DNA from: Burkholderiales bacterium 8X
GTDB lineage: Bacteria; Pseudomonadota; Gammaproteobacteria; Burkholderiales; Burkholderiaceae_C
Assembly (NCBI GenBank): GCA_902506565.1
Contig: LR732703.1
Location: forward strand, 3,062,916 to 3,126,915
Direction: 5' to 3'
Length of the DNA stretch: 64,000 nucleotides
Shown: positions 45,278 through 57,127 of the stretch, piece by piece
Layout of the letters: every line of letters starts with the position of its first letter
How positions within the stretch are numbered: the first letter of the stretch is position 1
The notes under the pieces: generated by a model
Databases searched by the model: none
The model's input: only the letters and a program-made list of their open reading frames with translations
Told to the model about the DNA's origin: nothing
Made by a program: the position numbers and the translations under genes

Positions 45278-46114
45278 TCAGCTTCGGGCTGTGTGGGACG
45301 GCGCCATCGGCATCAGCTGCGTGATCGGCTCGCCGCCGACACCGTTGCCGCGGGTGCCTTCCCCCGGTTCGACTTCGTCCTCGTTGACCCAGAGAGCCAG
45401 CGCGGTGTAGTTGTCATGGTCCGGCTTCGCGGTTGCCTTGATCTCGCGATCCAGGTGTTCCATCCACTCGGCCGGCCTTCGGGCCATCTGCAGCAGCTGA
45501 AGCAGGCGTGCGTCGCCGATGGGCTCCCAGACACCATCGGTGCACAGAAGGAGGACATCGCCCACCATCAAGGGCAAGGGCGCTGACAAACTCACCTCAG
45601 GAAGCGGCTCGATGGAGCCAAGTGCGGTCAATAGCAAGTTTCGCTGCGGATGAAGCCTGGCCGACTCGTCGTCCAGCATTCCGCCGTCGACCATCTGCTG
45701 GACCAGGCTGTGATCGACGGTACGCGCGACCCGCAAGCCGCCCCGAAACAGGTAGGCGCGGCTGTCGCCGCAATGTGCCCACGCAACCGCGTGCGCATGG
45801 AGGTCGAGGACGGCCATGACCACGGTGGAACGCATCGCTGCCAGCTTGCCCCCCGCTGCTTGCCGTGCCACGACATCGAGGTTGGCCTGCTGAATGGCCT
45901 CGCCCAATCGTTCGGGTTCCAGCCCCGGGGCGCGGGAGAAGGCTGCGAGCACGCTGTCTCGGACGATGGCCGCCGCAACATCGCCGCCGCCATGGCCGCC
46001 GGCACCGTCGGCGACCACGCAAGCGACGTAGCGGTCGTCATGCCAATGGCCGAAGGCATCCTCGTTATAGGACCTTCCGCCCTGTCGGGACAAGGACAGC
46101 ATTTCGATTTCCAA
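45278..46114 (-). CDS. pppA: PP2C-type Ser/Thr phosphatase of the T6SS (PppA/Stp type)
   Basis: A 278-residue PPM phosphatase: N-terminal LSRQGGRSYNEDAF, metal site VVADGAGGHGGGD, GDSRAYLF, LLCTDGVWE and DNYTAL, so the metal-binding Asp residues are all present. In T6SS clusters such enzymes reverse phosphorylation of FHA proteins by a PpkA kinase. The FHA gene tagH lies just upstream on the same strand (26-bp gap). No PpkA kinase gene is present in the window. Confidence 0.9.
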   Translation of the reverse strand: MEIEMLSLSRQGGRSYNEDAFGHWHDDRYVACVVADGAGGHGGGDVAAAIVRDSVLAAFSRAPGLEPERLGEAIQQANLDVVARQAAGGKLAAMRSTVVMAVLDLHAHAVAWAHCGDSRAYLFRGGLRVARTVDHSLVQQMVDGGMLDDESARLHPQRNLLLTALGSIEPLPEVSLSAPLPLMVGDVLLLCTDGVWEPIGDARLLQLLQMARRPAEWMEHLDREIKATAKPDHDNYTALALWVNEDEVEPGEGTRGNGVGGEPITQLMPMAPSHTARS

Positions 46115-46140
46115 GTTCGTCTCCAGTTGTATTCGGCTTC

Positions 46141-47580
46141 TTAGCGGCTGGATGCAAGGCGCGCCATCTGTTCTTCGTACGCTTGCAGAAAAGCCTTGCC
46201 GAACAAGGTATGGAAATCGTCTTCGGCCTCCGCCGCGATGCCACCGTAGAGCGCCACGAACTGGTCCCAGAGCTTGGCCTTGCGGTTCGCGGCGAACAGA
46301 CTGTCCAACGCGCCTCGCGATTCGATCTTCTGCTCGAGCGAAGCGGGTGAAAAACGAGTCACGACATGCGCGAGCGCCGCTCGCATCCCGACCATCATCC
46401 CGAACTCGTGTGCGCGCAGGTCGTCGTAGGCATCCTTCATCGCAGCTTCGGGTGACATGAAGCCGCGCATGCCGGGTCCGAGCAGGTGCGCCAAGGCCGA
46501 CTCCGCGGACGGCGAGAACTTCAGCGGGTTGTTGGCCTGCGCCGCGATCATGGTCACCTCGGCCTTCACCTCTCGCTTGAGCTCCTGGCGGGCCTGCAAC
46601 AATTGCAGAGTGCCCTCGGTCGAGGTGCGCAAGAGAAGCCCGATTCGCTCCATCAGCTCCGGTGTCAACGCGTCTGGACCGGGATGCGTGCCGCCGAGAC
46701 CGCGAACGAAGGCCGCGAGCAGATCGGAGTCGGCAGCCGTGCGTTCGTGCGCCTCACGTCGGCGTTCCGGCGCTCGGGGTGGGCGCACGGGCGGCTCCTC
46801 GGCTTCGGCAAGCTTCGGCGTGCTCGCGTTGGGCGGCGTGAAGCCGAACCGGTCGATGGGCAGGTGATCGCCGCGACTTTCAGCAGACGGATGCGGCGGA
46901 AGACCGATGACGCCGAAAGCGCCGCCCGGAATCTGCTGCGCCGCAGCCGGGCGCAGCGGCAAGGGATCCTCGAAAGCGGATGATCCGCCTCCACCGCTTT
47001 GATCGGCTCCGCCCAGCCCGCCAAAGAGGTCGTCGATGCGCAAAGGCGGTATGCCGAACGCGCCTTCTTCGAAGTGGCCGGCCCCAACCGGGGTGTCGGG
47101 CTGCGAGGCTCCCGAGGGTGCGACGTCATCACCGAGCAGACCGTCGAACGGGTCGCTCGGCTCGGCGTTCGGTCGGGCGCCCGGCGCTGCCGGTCCGAGC
47201 CCCTCCATCAGGTCACCGAACGGATCGTCCAGCAAGCCTGCAGGCTCCCCGGTCGGCGTCGATCGCGATGCGTCGGCCTCGACGCACAGTTCGAAGCTGC
47301 CGACCCCGAGGTGATCGCCGAGCGCGAGCGGCACTTCACGCCCCCTGCCGACCGGCACCCCGTTGTGCTGCAACGGATTGGTACCGCGATCGACGATTGC
47401 GTACCGGCCGTTGCCGAACCGGATTTCGGCATGAACGCGCGAGACGGTGTGGTCGGGGTCGGCCAACACCATCGTGTTGGTCGATGCGCGGCCGATGGTG
47501 CCTCCCGCAGCATCGAACACCGCGGAGATATCCCGGTCGATCGGGACGCCGCGAAGGCTGAGAACTTTCAGTTGGATCAT
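46141..47580 (-). CDS. tagH: FHA-domain T6SS protein TagH (Fha)
   Basis: A 479-residue protein. The N-terminal FHA domain (about 1-100) has key residues Gly30-Arg31, Ser47-Arg48 and His50 (TIGRASTN, TVSRVH) for phosphothreonine binding. A low-complexity acidic/proline linker follows, and then a C-terminal TagH domain (about 290-479) with LLAAFVRGLGG and FMSPEAAMKDAYDDLRAHEFGMMVGMR. It links phospho-signalling to T6SS activation. ATG 47580 is chosen because the FHA strand begins there. Confidence 0.91.
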   Translation of the reverse strand: MIQLKVLSLRGVPIDRDISAVFDAAGGTIGRASTNTMVLADPDHTVSRVHAEIRFGNGRYAIVDRGTNPLQHNGVPVGRGREVPLALGDHLGVGSFELCVEADASRSTPTGEPAGLLDDPFGDLMEGLGPAAPGARPNAEPSDPFDGLLGDDVAPSGASQPDTPVGAGHFEEGAFGIPPLRIDDLFGGLGGADQSGGGGSSAFEDPLPLRPAAAQQIPGGAFGVIGLPPHPSAESRGDHLPIDRFGFTPPNASTPKLAEAEEPPVRPPRAPERRREAHERTAADSDLLAAFVRGLGGTHPGPDALTPELMERIGLLLRTSTEGTLQLLQARQELKREVKAEVTMIAAQANNPLKFSPSAESALAHLLGPGMRGFMSPEAAMKDAYDDLRAHEFGMMVGMRAALAHVVTRFSPASLEQKIESRGALDSLFAANRKAKLWDQFVALYGGIAAEAEDDFHTLFGKAFLQAYEEQMARLASSR

Positions 47581-47605
47581 GTAAGCCCCGATGCTTTGCG
47601 AACCA

Positions 47606-47760
47606 TCAGGTGACAAGCAGCCATGCAGCCACGCCACTGAAGATCAGCGAGATGATGAACCAGGTTCGGCTCGCTCCATCGAGCCTGAAGGAGCCACGGC
47701 TCGAGCGGACCACCGCTGCCAAGAAGAAGACAGCGGCCAGAGCGAGCAGGATGCGTTCGG

Positions 47761-47764
<4 letters not shown>
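47606..47764 (-). CDS. Small two-helix membrane protein
   Basis: A 52-residue protein with two hydrophobic helices (about 4-18, ILLALAAVFFLAAVV; and about 34-51, WFIISLIFSGVAAWLL) around a short basic loop. Its ATG overlaps the stop of the upstream pseudo-ketosynthase gene in an ATGA junction, and it ends 25 bp before tagH. Operon coupling supports it being real. Function unknown; location suggests a T6SS accessory or inner-membrane partner. Confidence 0.7.
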
Positions 47765-50161
<2,397 letters not shown>

Positions 50162-50178
<17 letters not shown>

Positions 50179-51193
50179 GCGAGAGCCTCCGCAACGTCGC
50201 GAGCCGCAACGAAAACGCCGTGATGAGTTCGACATCGAGGATCTTGCGTGGACACTCGACCGCATACCGCCAGACCAATTGAACCTTGCGCTCGTCCGGC
50301 TTCAAGGTGAGGGTGTCGAGCGCAGCGAGCCGCCGCTGTGGCCTGCCGCTCTGGAACTGGACGCTCAGCGCAATCGCCAGACCCGGCAGCGCGAAGCGCA
50401 GCAAACCGCCAGGCGAGGTGCCGCGCAGCTCGACCGATTCGTCACCCGCCAGGTGGGGCTTGCATCGCAGATCCGGATGAGCCGCAACGAAATGCCGGCT
50501 GTCGAAATCGACCGGCGGCAGCGGGAACTGCTCGTCGAGCCAGGCTTGGTCGTAGGTACCCACGAACGACTTGCGTGGTTGCCAGTCCGGCGCGATGAAA
50601 CCGAAGCCTTCCGGTGCAGGGCGGTCGGTCCACCGCGAGATGAGTGCGCCAGGGCCCTCGATGTTGGCAACCGTCGTGCCGGACGGCGGCGGCTCGCGGT
50701 TGAACCCGCGACCGACCGGGTTGCGCTCTTCCTTCGCAACGCCATCGACTCCGCCGAAGGCACGCTCGTAGACGAGCGGCATCCGGTGGAAGTAGTCGGG
50801 TGCACTCATGACAACGGCTCCGCCGATCGTGCGTTCCCACCGGCGGTCTCCCGAGACGACCAGGCGCTTGTGCAGCGTGCCGACCTTGAGGTCCACGGCC
50901 ATGCGCACGACCTCTCGGCCTTCCGGCGCGTGAGCGGAACCGATGACAGCGACGTCGGTCGACTCCTTGAATTGCGCAAGGTCGGAGGGCTTTGCCAGGC
51001 TCGAAGCGCCGGGCATTCCAAGGTATTCGTCCTCCAGGACGAGCGGCTCCTGGATCGGCGCGCGATGCAGTTCACCGGCCTCGTCCAGCAGGTAGGTCGC
51101 CTTGACGATCACCACAAGGCGAAAGCTCCCCTCTGCCGTCTGGAAGGGGACCATCTCGCTCTTGAAGCCGGTTCGATCGTCAAGGACTGCCAC
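50162..51193 (-). CDS. DUF2169 domain protein (T6SS effector-loading adaptor type)
   Basis: A 343-residue DUF2169 protein: FRLVVIVKATYLLDEAG, GSAHAPEG, YERAFGG, NPVGRGF and RPAPEGFGFIAPDWQPR are characteristic. DUF2169 proteins act as adaptors loading PAAR-type or toxin cargo onto VgrG in known systems. It sits with vgrG, DUF6484, DUF4150, a toxin and an SMI1 gene on the minus strand, 18 bp after the SMI1 gene. Confidence 0.88.
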
Positions 51194-51211
51194 TTGCCAC
51201 CAGCTTCCTTG

Positions 51212-51724
51212 CTAAGGCGTACTGCGACGCGCAATCAGGTATTCGAGCCGCTCGATGCGCGCCCGCATGAACTCGACCAGATCGTGGTTGCGGTCCAGTT
51301 CTCCGTCGTCCCACCAAACCACCTCCATCTCGCCGTCCTCACGTGTGGTCTTGGTATCGAACAGGAGCGCATGGTTGGTGTCGATCGCAATGGCGAACAC
51401 GATCGCCTCGACCGGAACTTCCTCACCTTCCGCCCACTGCTCGCCCTTCCATTGATGCACGTAGCGCGCAAAGTCGCCGCTGATTTGCTCCTCCACGGAC
51501 AGCAGGTGCATGTCCGCGAAGAAAAAGGTCCAGCCATTGCAGATCCGCAAGAACGCCTTGTAGAGCGGCGGTAGCACCACGCCGAGGTGCGACTCGAGCC
51601 GGGCGATCTGCTCTTCGCTCGCGGGTGGCTGCATCACCTGGTCTTGTGTCAGGCCAAGGACATCGTTGTGCTTGGCGTTGAGTCGAAAGGTCTCGTCGAC
51701 CAGCGGCTTGAGTGGATGGGTCAT
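51212..51724 (-). CDS. SMI1/KNR4-family protein, candidate immunity protein
   Basis: A 170-residue SMI1/KNR4-fold protein: SEEQIARLESHLGVVLPPLYKAFLRICNGW, a tryptophan-rich middle and VEAIVFAIAIDTNHALLFDTKT. Members often neutralise polymorphic nuclease toxins. It lies 56 bp downstream of the small toxin-like gene on the same strand. ATG 51724 begins the conserved region. The immunity role is inference. Confidence 0.82.
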   Translation of the reverse strand: MTHPLKPLVDETFRLNAKHNDVLGLTQDQVMQPPASEEQIARLESHLGVVLPPLYKAFLRICNGWTFFFADMHLLSVEEQISGDFARYVHQWKGEQWAEGEEVPVEAIVFAIAIDTNHALLFDTKTTREDGEMEVVWWDDGELDRNHDLVEFMRARIERLEYLIARRSTP

Positions 51725-51780
51725 GGATATCTCCGTCTGGAGGCGGCTCGGGTAAACGCGGCGAAGCGCGGCGAAACGGC

Positions 51781-52257
51781 TCAGCATTCGGGGGCGCAGT
51801 TCTGCGCCTTCACACCGGTGAGGTGGGTCACGTTCCCGCACTTGTTCAGCTGGGTGCCGATCGACTTGTTGACCGCTGCATCGAGCACCATGAAGGGTCC
51901 CCCGGGCGCACCGCCGAACTGAATCTCGAGGACGTGATCTGCGTTGGTCGGTCGACCATTGTTCTCGGCACGGCCCGGGATCGGCTTCATGCAATCGGCG
52001 GCGTAGTTGCTCCCCTGGTACTTGGCAGCGAGCTTGTTGCCTTCTTCACGATTGGCCAGATACCGCATGCGCAAGCTGTCCGTCTGTCCGTCGATCTGCT
52101 TCGAGATGTTGCGGAGGCCGCGAGGGCGTTCGGCCTTGCAGCGCTCGTGCATGCGACGAACCTTCGAGCAGGCCTGCTCGCGCTGACAAGGCGTCCAATC
52201 CTGGTTGCACTTGATCGTGATCGGGCCGACCTTCTTCACGAACGTTTGCTGGGCCAT
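51781..52257 (-). CDS. Cys-rich nuclease-like toxin candidate
   Basis: A 158-residue protein with eight Cys residues (17, 24, 30, 40, 89, 140, 154, 158) and a motif NADHVLEIQFGG (105-116, His108) followed by LDAAVNKSIGTQ. This pattern resembles the HVxExQ core of His-Asn/Glu nuclease-type polymorphic toxins, such as the HNH/EndoVII-like superfamily. It is sandwiched between a DUF4150 PAAR-like protein and an SMI1-type gene, the common toxin-immunity order. Family assignment is by eye and tentative. Confidence 0.6.
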   Translation of the reverse strand: MAQQTFVKKVGPITIKCNQDWTPCQREQACSKVRRMHERCKAERPRGLRNISKQIDGQTDSLRMRYLANREEGNKLAAKYQGSNYAADCMKPIPGRAENNGRPTNADHVLEIQFGGAPGGPFMVLDAAVNKSIGTQLNKCGNVTHLTGVKAQNCAPEC

Positions 52258-52266
52258 GACAGCGCC

Positions 52267-52677
52267 TCACAGAAGAGCGGGACCCATCGCATTGAACGAG
52301 CCGCTACCGTTCTGCTTCATGGGATCCATCTTGCGAGGCACGTTCTGGCCCTCGATCTTCACGTCGAAGGAATAGTTGACGAACATCGCCTTGCCGCGAT
52401 TGACGTTCGACACGACCCCGCCGGCGGAGCCCGCCTCGTCTCCCTTGCTCGAGGAGATACTGGAGTTCTTGAGCATGATTCCCTGGCCATCGGCCTTGAC
52501 CGTGGTGCTGGTTTCCGCTGCCTCGCTGGTCTTGGCGATGTTGGGGTAAGGAATCGGCACCGGGCCTCCCGGCGACGGCGTCTTGCAGACGTCGGGAAAT
52601 GCAATCGACATGCCTTCGCTCTTCTTGTGCACAAGCGTCCAGGGCTGATCGGTACCGACGCTCACGGCCATCGCCAT
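52267..52677 (-). CDS. DUF4150 PAAR-like tip protein
   Basis: A 136-residue DUF4150/PAAR-like protein: SIAFPDVCKTPSPGGPVPIPYPNIAKTS and GDEAGSAGGVVSNVNRGKAMFVNYSFDVKIEGQNVPRKMDPMKQN are the family signatures. It caps the VgrG spike and often carries or binds a toxin. Located between DUF6484 (6-bp gap) and the toxin candidate (9-bp gap). Confidence 0.9.
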   Translation of the reverse strand: MAMAVSVGTDQPWTLVHKKSEGMSIAFPDVCKTPSPGGPVPIPYPNIAKTSEAAETSTTVKADGQGIMLKNSSISSSKGDEAGSAGGVVSNVNRGKAMFVNYSFDVKIEGQNVPRKMDPMKQNGSGSFNAMGPALL

Positions 52678-52683
52678 TACCCC

Positions 52684-53241
52684 TTAGTTGAGCTGGATGG
52701 CGCCGCCGCGGATGCGCGTCAGCCCCGATGAATGGGTGGACACGTACTCGCCCCGGATGAGTACCTTGCCTGCGCGGGTCAAGGTCAGGCTGGCCTTGCC
52801 GCATTGCAAGACCAATTGCTCCTCAGCCGAGAACGCAAGCGTCCCGGTCGCTGCCTTCGAAGATGCCGAAAGGCCGTCGACACCTTGGTCGGCAAGCGCA
52901 ACGCACGGCTGCAGGACGCCCATGACGATCGGCAGTTCGACCTGTCCGTTCTCGAATGCCAGCGTCACCTCGGAACCGATGAACGATGCATCGAGCGCGA
53001 CGAGGGACCGTGCAGGCAGAAGCTGGCGTCGCGCATCTCCCATCGCGCGGAAACGCACCAAAGGCAGATGGTCCGCGAAGGCCACCAACTCGCCGACCAC
53101 GACGCTCGGAAGCGCAGCGCCAGCAGGCGATGCGGATCGAGGCGCTTCCAGCAGAGCGCGCATCAGGTGTCGGGCGGTCTCGGCCACCGGCTCCTCTGCT
53201 TCGAGGATGGCGGCGCGCGGCTGGAAAGTTCCGTCATCCAT
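52684..53241 (-). CDS. DUF6484 domain protein of the VgrG module
   Basis: A 185-residue protein with an N-terminal variable part and a C-terminal beta-rich part (VVGELVAFADHLPLVRF, PIVMGVLQP, EEQLVLQCGKASLTLTRAGKVLIRG, STHSSGLTRIRGGAIQLN). The C-terminus resembles gp5/VgrG-like triple-stranded repeats and is typical of DUF6484 proteins found next to vgrG. It starts 7 bp after vgrG and is likely an accessory spike piece. Confidence 0.78.
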   Translation of the reverse strand: MDDGTFQPRAAILEAEEPVAETARHLMRALLEAPRSASPAGAALPSVVVGELVAFADHLPLVRFRAMGDARRQLLPARSLVALDASFIGSEVTLAFENGQVELPIVMGVLQPCVALADQGVDGLSASSKAATGTLAFSAEEQLVLQCGKASLTLTRAGKVLIRGEYVSTHSSGLTRIRGGAIQLN

Positions 53242-53248
53242 TCGCGCC

Positions 53249-55642
53249 TCAATTCTGCAGAATCTTGGAGCCCTTCACGACCACGTCGCTGCTCGCCTTG
53301 ACGCTGATCGTTCCCGCTCCCTCGATCTTGATGTCCTTGCCCTTGATCATGATGGTTCCGTCCTTCTTCATGGTGATGCTGGCGCTGCCGGTCTTGATCG
53401 AGATCGAGTCTCCCGCGTCGATGACCAGGTTCTTGGCCACCTTCAAGGTGTCGTCCTTGCCCACGTTGGTCGAACGTCCGCCGCCGACCGAACGCGATTC
53501 GTCGGCACCCACGGAGGTCGAGAGCCCGGACCCCACCACGATCGAGCGATCGGCGCCGACGCTGGTCGACTGGCTGGCTCCGACATTCACCGTCTGGCTG
53601 GCACCGACGGTGACGGCCTGCAAGGCACCGATCGTGATCTCCTGCGCCGCCCCCACCGAGATCGTCTCGTTGACCCCCACGCTGTGCGTCCGCTGCAAGG
53701 CAACCGTCGCGGTTTCGCTCGCCCCCACGGTGATGCTGCGGTTGGCGCCGATGGTGATGGTCTCGTTGGCGCCGACGCTCTCGGTCCGGTTCACGCCGAT
53801 GGTGATCGTCTCGTTGCTTCCCACCTGCTCGACACGGTTCACGCCGATGGTGATGGTCTCGTTGTTGCCGACGGTCTCGGTGCGGTCATGCTTGACCAGA
53901 GTGGTTTCGTCATGGTCGATGGTCTTGCTGCGGTCGTGACCGACCCAGTGGGTCTCGTCGTTCTCGACCTCGATGTCCTGGTTCTTCTCGGCATGCAGGT
54001 AGACCTGCTCGCTGCCTTTCTTGTCGTCGAAGCGAAACTCGTTGCAGTTGGCGGCGCTGCCCTTCGGCGTGGAGCGGGTTCGAAAGCCGCTCTGGGTGTG
54101 CGAGTCGAAGGGCTTGGGCTGGTCGTCGTTGTAGACGCGGCCGACGATCACCGGCCGGTCGGGGTCGCCGTTCAAAAAATCGACGATCACCTCCTGACCG
54201 ATGCGCGGAATGAAGTAGCCGCCCCAACCTTTGCCGGCCCAGGGCTGCGACACGCGCACCCAGCAGGTCGACTTTTCGTTGCTCTCGTCGTAGCGGTCCC
54301 AGTGGAAGTGCACCTTGACCCGGCCGAAGTCGTCGGCATGGATCTCCTCGCCCTTGGGGCCGACCACGATCGCGCTCTGCGGGCCGGGCATGAGCACCCG
54401 CGGCGTCGTGCGTGGCGGCCGAAATGGCACGCCCACAGGCAGCGCGGCGACTAAGAACGCGCTGGCGCCACGCACCGGCGCGATCAGCGCAGGCTCGCTT
54501 CGGACGAGTTCGCGCAGCGCATCGAGCCAGGGGCCGTCGACCGGATCCTCGTCCAGCAGGCCGAGCAGCCGATTGCCCAGACCCTGGCGCTGGTGGTCGC
54601 CGTCGGCTTGGGTGTCGCCCAGCCCCTCGTACCCCGGATGCGTGATGACGAAGACGCAGCCCGCGATCAGGTAGTCGGCATCCCGCTCGCCCGTCGGATG
54701 CCGCTCGAAGGTGAAGGTCTTGCCGACCGCGACATCGGGCCAGCGGGTGAGGCCCCAGTTCACGCCGCGGCGCGCGGCCAGCGCTTCCATCCGCACCTCG
54801 GCGATGTTGTCGGTGTCGTCGTTCCGGAAGAAGCCGCCGGCAAACTCGAAGACCTCCAGGTCGGCCAGTTCGTGCGAGTCGGGGTCGGCCTTGTCGGCGG
54901 CGAGCTTCTTCTTGATCGCCTTGAAGTCGCTGTCGCGCGAGGCGAAGCGGCCGCTTTCGAGGCCGCGCGAATCGATCCAGCGCACGATTTCATTGAAGCG
55001 ACCTTCGGTGGCGCCGGAGCTCACGAAGCCGAGGCTGCTCGCGGCCGGCAGCTTCTGGTGGGCCACGTCGCTCGCATCGGCCACATGCAGCGTGCCGGGC
55101 GCGTCATGCGCATCGAACCAGTAGTAGATGCCCTCGTCCTCCATCAGCCGCGACAGGAAGCGGTAGTCGCTCTCCTGGTGCTGGACACAGTACCGACGGG
55201 CGATGTGGTTGCCGATGACGCCGTCGGACTCGAGCTTCTTGAAGCGCTTGATCGAGCTGTCCTCGAACACCGCATCGAGCACTTCGAGGGCTTTCTTGTC
55301 CTGGAAGATGCGCGAGTTGATGCGCTTGGTGAGCAGCCAGAACCAGGATCGGAGCGTGATGCGGTACTCGAAGTAGCGCCCCACCGCACCCAGGCGCGTG
55401 AAGCGCACCGCATGCCCCTGGCAATGCCGCTCGCGCCGGCCGCCGTCGGCATCGAAGAACTCGACGGCCAGGTCGAAGGCGTGCCCGAGCACATCCGCCG
55501 CAGCCACCTTCTCGGACTTGGAGATCACCGTGAGTTCGTAGTGCGACGGACGAGAGAGCGACTCGTGTCCGATCACGTTCCAGAACATCAGGTCGTCCTT
55601 GGCCGGTGAGTCGCTCTTGATGGTGAATTGGAGTTCGGCCAT
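53249..55642 (-). CDS. vgrG: T6SS spike protein VgrG (TssI)
   Basis: A 797-residue VgrG. The gp27-like base is at about 1-380 (FWNVIGHESLSRPSHYEL, YCVQHQESDYRFLSRLMEDEGIYYWFD), followed by the gp5 OB-fold (GRVKVHFHWDRYDE, WAGKGWGGYFIPRIGQEVIVDFLNGDPDRPVIVGRVYN). From about 560 to 720 is a run of repeats of the pattern VGxNETITIGxN, a beta-helical spike shaft, ending in a TIMIKG/ASSDVVVKGSK C-terminal blade. No C-terminal toxin domain is fused; cargo is in the downstream module. A predicted promoter lies upstream at 55697-55725. Confidence 0.95.
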   Translation of the reverse strand: MAELQFTIKSDSPAKDDLMFWNVIGHESLSRPSHYELTVISKSEKVAAADVLGHAFDLAVEFFDADGGRRERHCQGHAVRFTRLGAVGRYFEYRITLRSWFWLLTKRINSRIFQDKKALEVLDAVFEDSSIKRFKKLESDGVIGNHIARRYCVQHQESDYRFLSRLMEDEGIYYWFDAHDAPGTLHVADASDVAHQKLPAASSLGFVSSGATEGRFNEIVRWIDSRGLESGRFASRDSDFKAIKKKLAADKADPDSHELADLEVFEFAGGFFRNDDTDNIAEVRMEALAARRGVNWGLTRWPDVAVGKTFTFERHPTGERDADYLIAGCVFVITHPGYEGLGDTQADGDHQRQGLGNRLLGLLDEDPVDGPWLDALRELVRSEPALIAPVRGASAFLVAALPVGVPFRPPRTTPRVLMPGPQSAIVVGPKGEEIHADDFGRVKVHFHWDRYDESNEKSTCWVRVSQPWAGKGWGGYFIPRIGQEVIVDFLNGDPDRPVIVGRVYNDDQPKPFDSHTQSGFRTRSTPKGSAANCNEFRFDDKKGSEQVYLHAEKNQDIEVENDETHWVGHDRSKTIDHDETTLVKHDRTETVGNNETITIGVNRVEQVGSNETITIGVNRTESVGANETITIGANRSITVGASETATVALQRTHSVGVNETISVGAAQEITIGALQAVTVGASQTVNVGASQSTSVGADRSIVVGSGLSTSVGADESRSVGGGRSTNVGKDDTLKVAKNLVIDAGDSISIKTGSASITMKKDGTIMIKGKDIKIEGAGTISVKASSDVVVKGSKILQN

Positions 55643-55696
55643 GACGGGTTGATTGGATGCGGCGCCCTTTCACGCATGCACGCATCGAGAAAATCG

Positions 55697-55725
55697 AGTA
55701 TTCAATTCCGCCTGACGATTGGCAA
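55697..55725 (-). promoter_or_regulatory. Predicted sigma-70 promoter upstream of vgrG
   Basis: On the minus strand, -35 TTGCCA (55720-55725), 17-bp spacer and -10 AATACT (55697-55702) precede vgrG by about 50 bp, in the 156-bp gap after the TPR-methyltransferase gene. The AT-rich patch stands out locally. Nothing else is recognisable in the gap. Confidence 0.5.
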
Positions 55726-55798
55726 TCTCACCGTAAGTGGTATGCCGTCCGTGCTCGTGGGCCGCGCATCGGCATGGCATGGAGAGACGAAAGCTCGA

Positions 55799-57127
55799 CT
55801 AGCAGTCGCCGGTCTTTCGCGCCGCGACGACCTGCCCTTCGACCGGCTTGCCGCCTTCGATGCGCAGGTGCGCCGCCTGCAACGAGATCGGCTTCAGCCC
55901 TGCGTCGGCAAGGACGCGGCGCAGGTAGCTGGCGCCGTGGCTGTAGCGTCCGTGCGGTTGCAGCCGGAAGTCGGCTTCGCCACTTGAGGCGTCGCCCAGC
56001 GCTTCGACCGTGAAGAACATCCAGCCATCCGGCCGCAATGCCTTCGCAGCCGCATGCAGTACGGGCGCCAGGTCGCCGAAGTAGCAGAGCGTGTCGGCCG
56101 AGGCGATCAGGTCGTAGCTCGCGGGCGGCGCTTGCTCGAGGAACGCGGTCAGTTCGGTCTTGGCCAGCCTGTCGTAGCAGCGACGAGTCCGGGCTCGCGC
56201 GAGCATGCGCTCCGACAGGTCGACGCCTTCGAGTCGCCGTGCGCAGGGCGCGAGCAGCGGACCGCAGAGCCCGGTGCCGCAGCCCGCATCGAGCACATCG
56301 AGCGAGCGCTGCTCCACCTCGCCGAGATGCTCGGCGATCGATTGCGCGAGCAGTTCGGGCGCCCGGTAATGCAGGTGCGCCAGCTTGGCGTCGAAGCTGT
56401 CCGCGAAGCCGTCGAACACGCTCTCGACGTAGGCATCGGATGCGCGCTGCGGCACCGACTCGCCGGAGCAGGCCGCCAGATGGTGCCGGGCCTCGGGGTT
56501 GTGCGGCTCGTCCGCCAGCCATTGGCGGTAGACCTCGACGGCTTCGTCGATGCGGCCGAGCGTGTAGTAGGCGAAGCCGAGCGCGCGGCGCGCCGTGCCG
56601 TGCCCCGGCTTCAGCAGCAAGGCCTCGCAGTAGCAGGCCAGCGCCTCCTCGCTCCGGTCCTGCGCGTTGAGCAGGCTGCCGAGATTGGTGAGGGCGTCGG
56701 CCGAACGTGGCTCGAGCGCGAGCGATCGGCGATAGGCCGCCTCGGCCTCGATCGGCCGATGCTGTTCGCGCCGAAGCACGCCGAGGTTGTTGTAGACGTC
56801 GGCCCGCTCGGGATCGAGGCGCACCGCGTTCTCGTAGGCTTCGGCCGCCTCGTCCACGCGGCCGGTCTCGAGCAGCACGTTGCCGAGGTTGTTGTGGCGG
56901 TCGGGCAGGCGGCCGTCGATTGCGACCGAACGCCGGATCAAGGCGATGGCGGCTTCACTGTCGCCGCGCTGGTGCGCCAGCACGCCCTTGAAGTGCAGCG
57001 CATCCAAATGCTCGGGCGCTACCGCGAGGATGCGGTCGTAGAGGACGCCGGCGTCATCCAGCCCACCTGCACGATGAAGCTTCAAGGCGAGGCCGAAGGC
57101 CTCTTCGAGGCTCGCCTCAGAACGCAT
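55799..57127 (-). CDS. TPR-repeat protein with C-terminal SAM methyltransferase domain
   Basis: A 442-residue protein. Residues about 8-215 form tetratricopeptide repeats (DALHFKGVLAHQRGD, RHNNLGNVLLETGRVDEAAEAYENAV and later copies). Residues about 255-440 are a class I methyltransferase with SAM motif VLDAGCGTGLCGPLL and post-motifs including YDLIASADTLCYFGDL. ATG 57127 overlaps the clpV end by 11 bp; a TTG two codons upstream is less likely. Its coupling to clpV implies a T6SS-related substrate, but the target is unknown. Confidence 0.85.
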   Translation of the reverse strand: MRSEASLEEAFGLALKLHRAGGLDDAGVLYDRILAVAPEHLDALHFKGVLAHQRGDSEAAIALIRRSVAIDGRLPDRHNNLGNVLLETGRVDEAAEAYENAVRLDPERADVYNNLGVLRREQHRPIEAEAAYRRSLALEPRSADALTNLGSLLNAQDRSEEALACYCEALLLKPGHGTARRALGFAYYTLGRIDEAVEVYRQWLADEPHNPEARHHLAACSGESVPQRASDAYVESVFDGFADSFDAKLAHLHYRAPELLAQSIAEHLGEVEQRSLDVLDAGCGTGLCGPLLAPCARRLEGVDLSERMLARARTRRCYDRLAKTELTAFLEQAPPASYDLIASADTLCYFGDLAPVLHAAAKALRPDGWMFFTVEALGDASSGEADFRLQPHGRYSHGASYLRRVLADAGLKPISLQAAHLRIEGGKPVEGQVVAARKTGDC

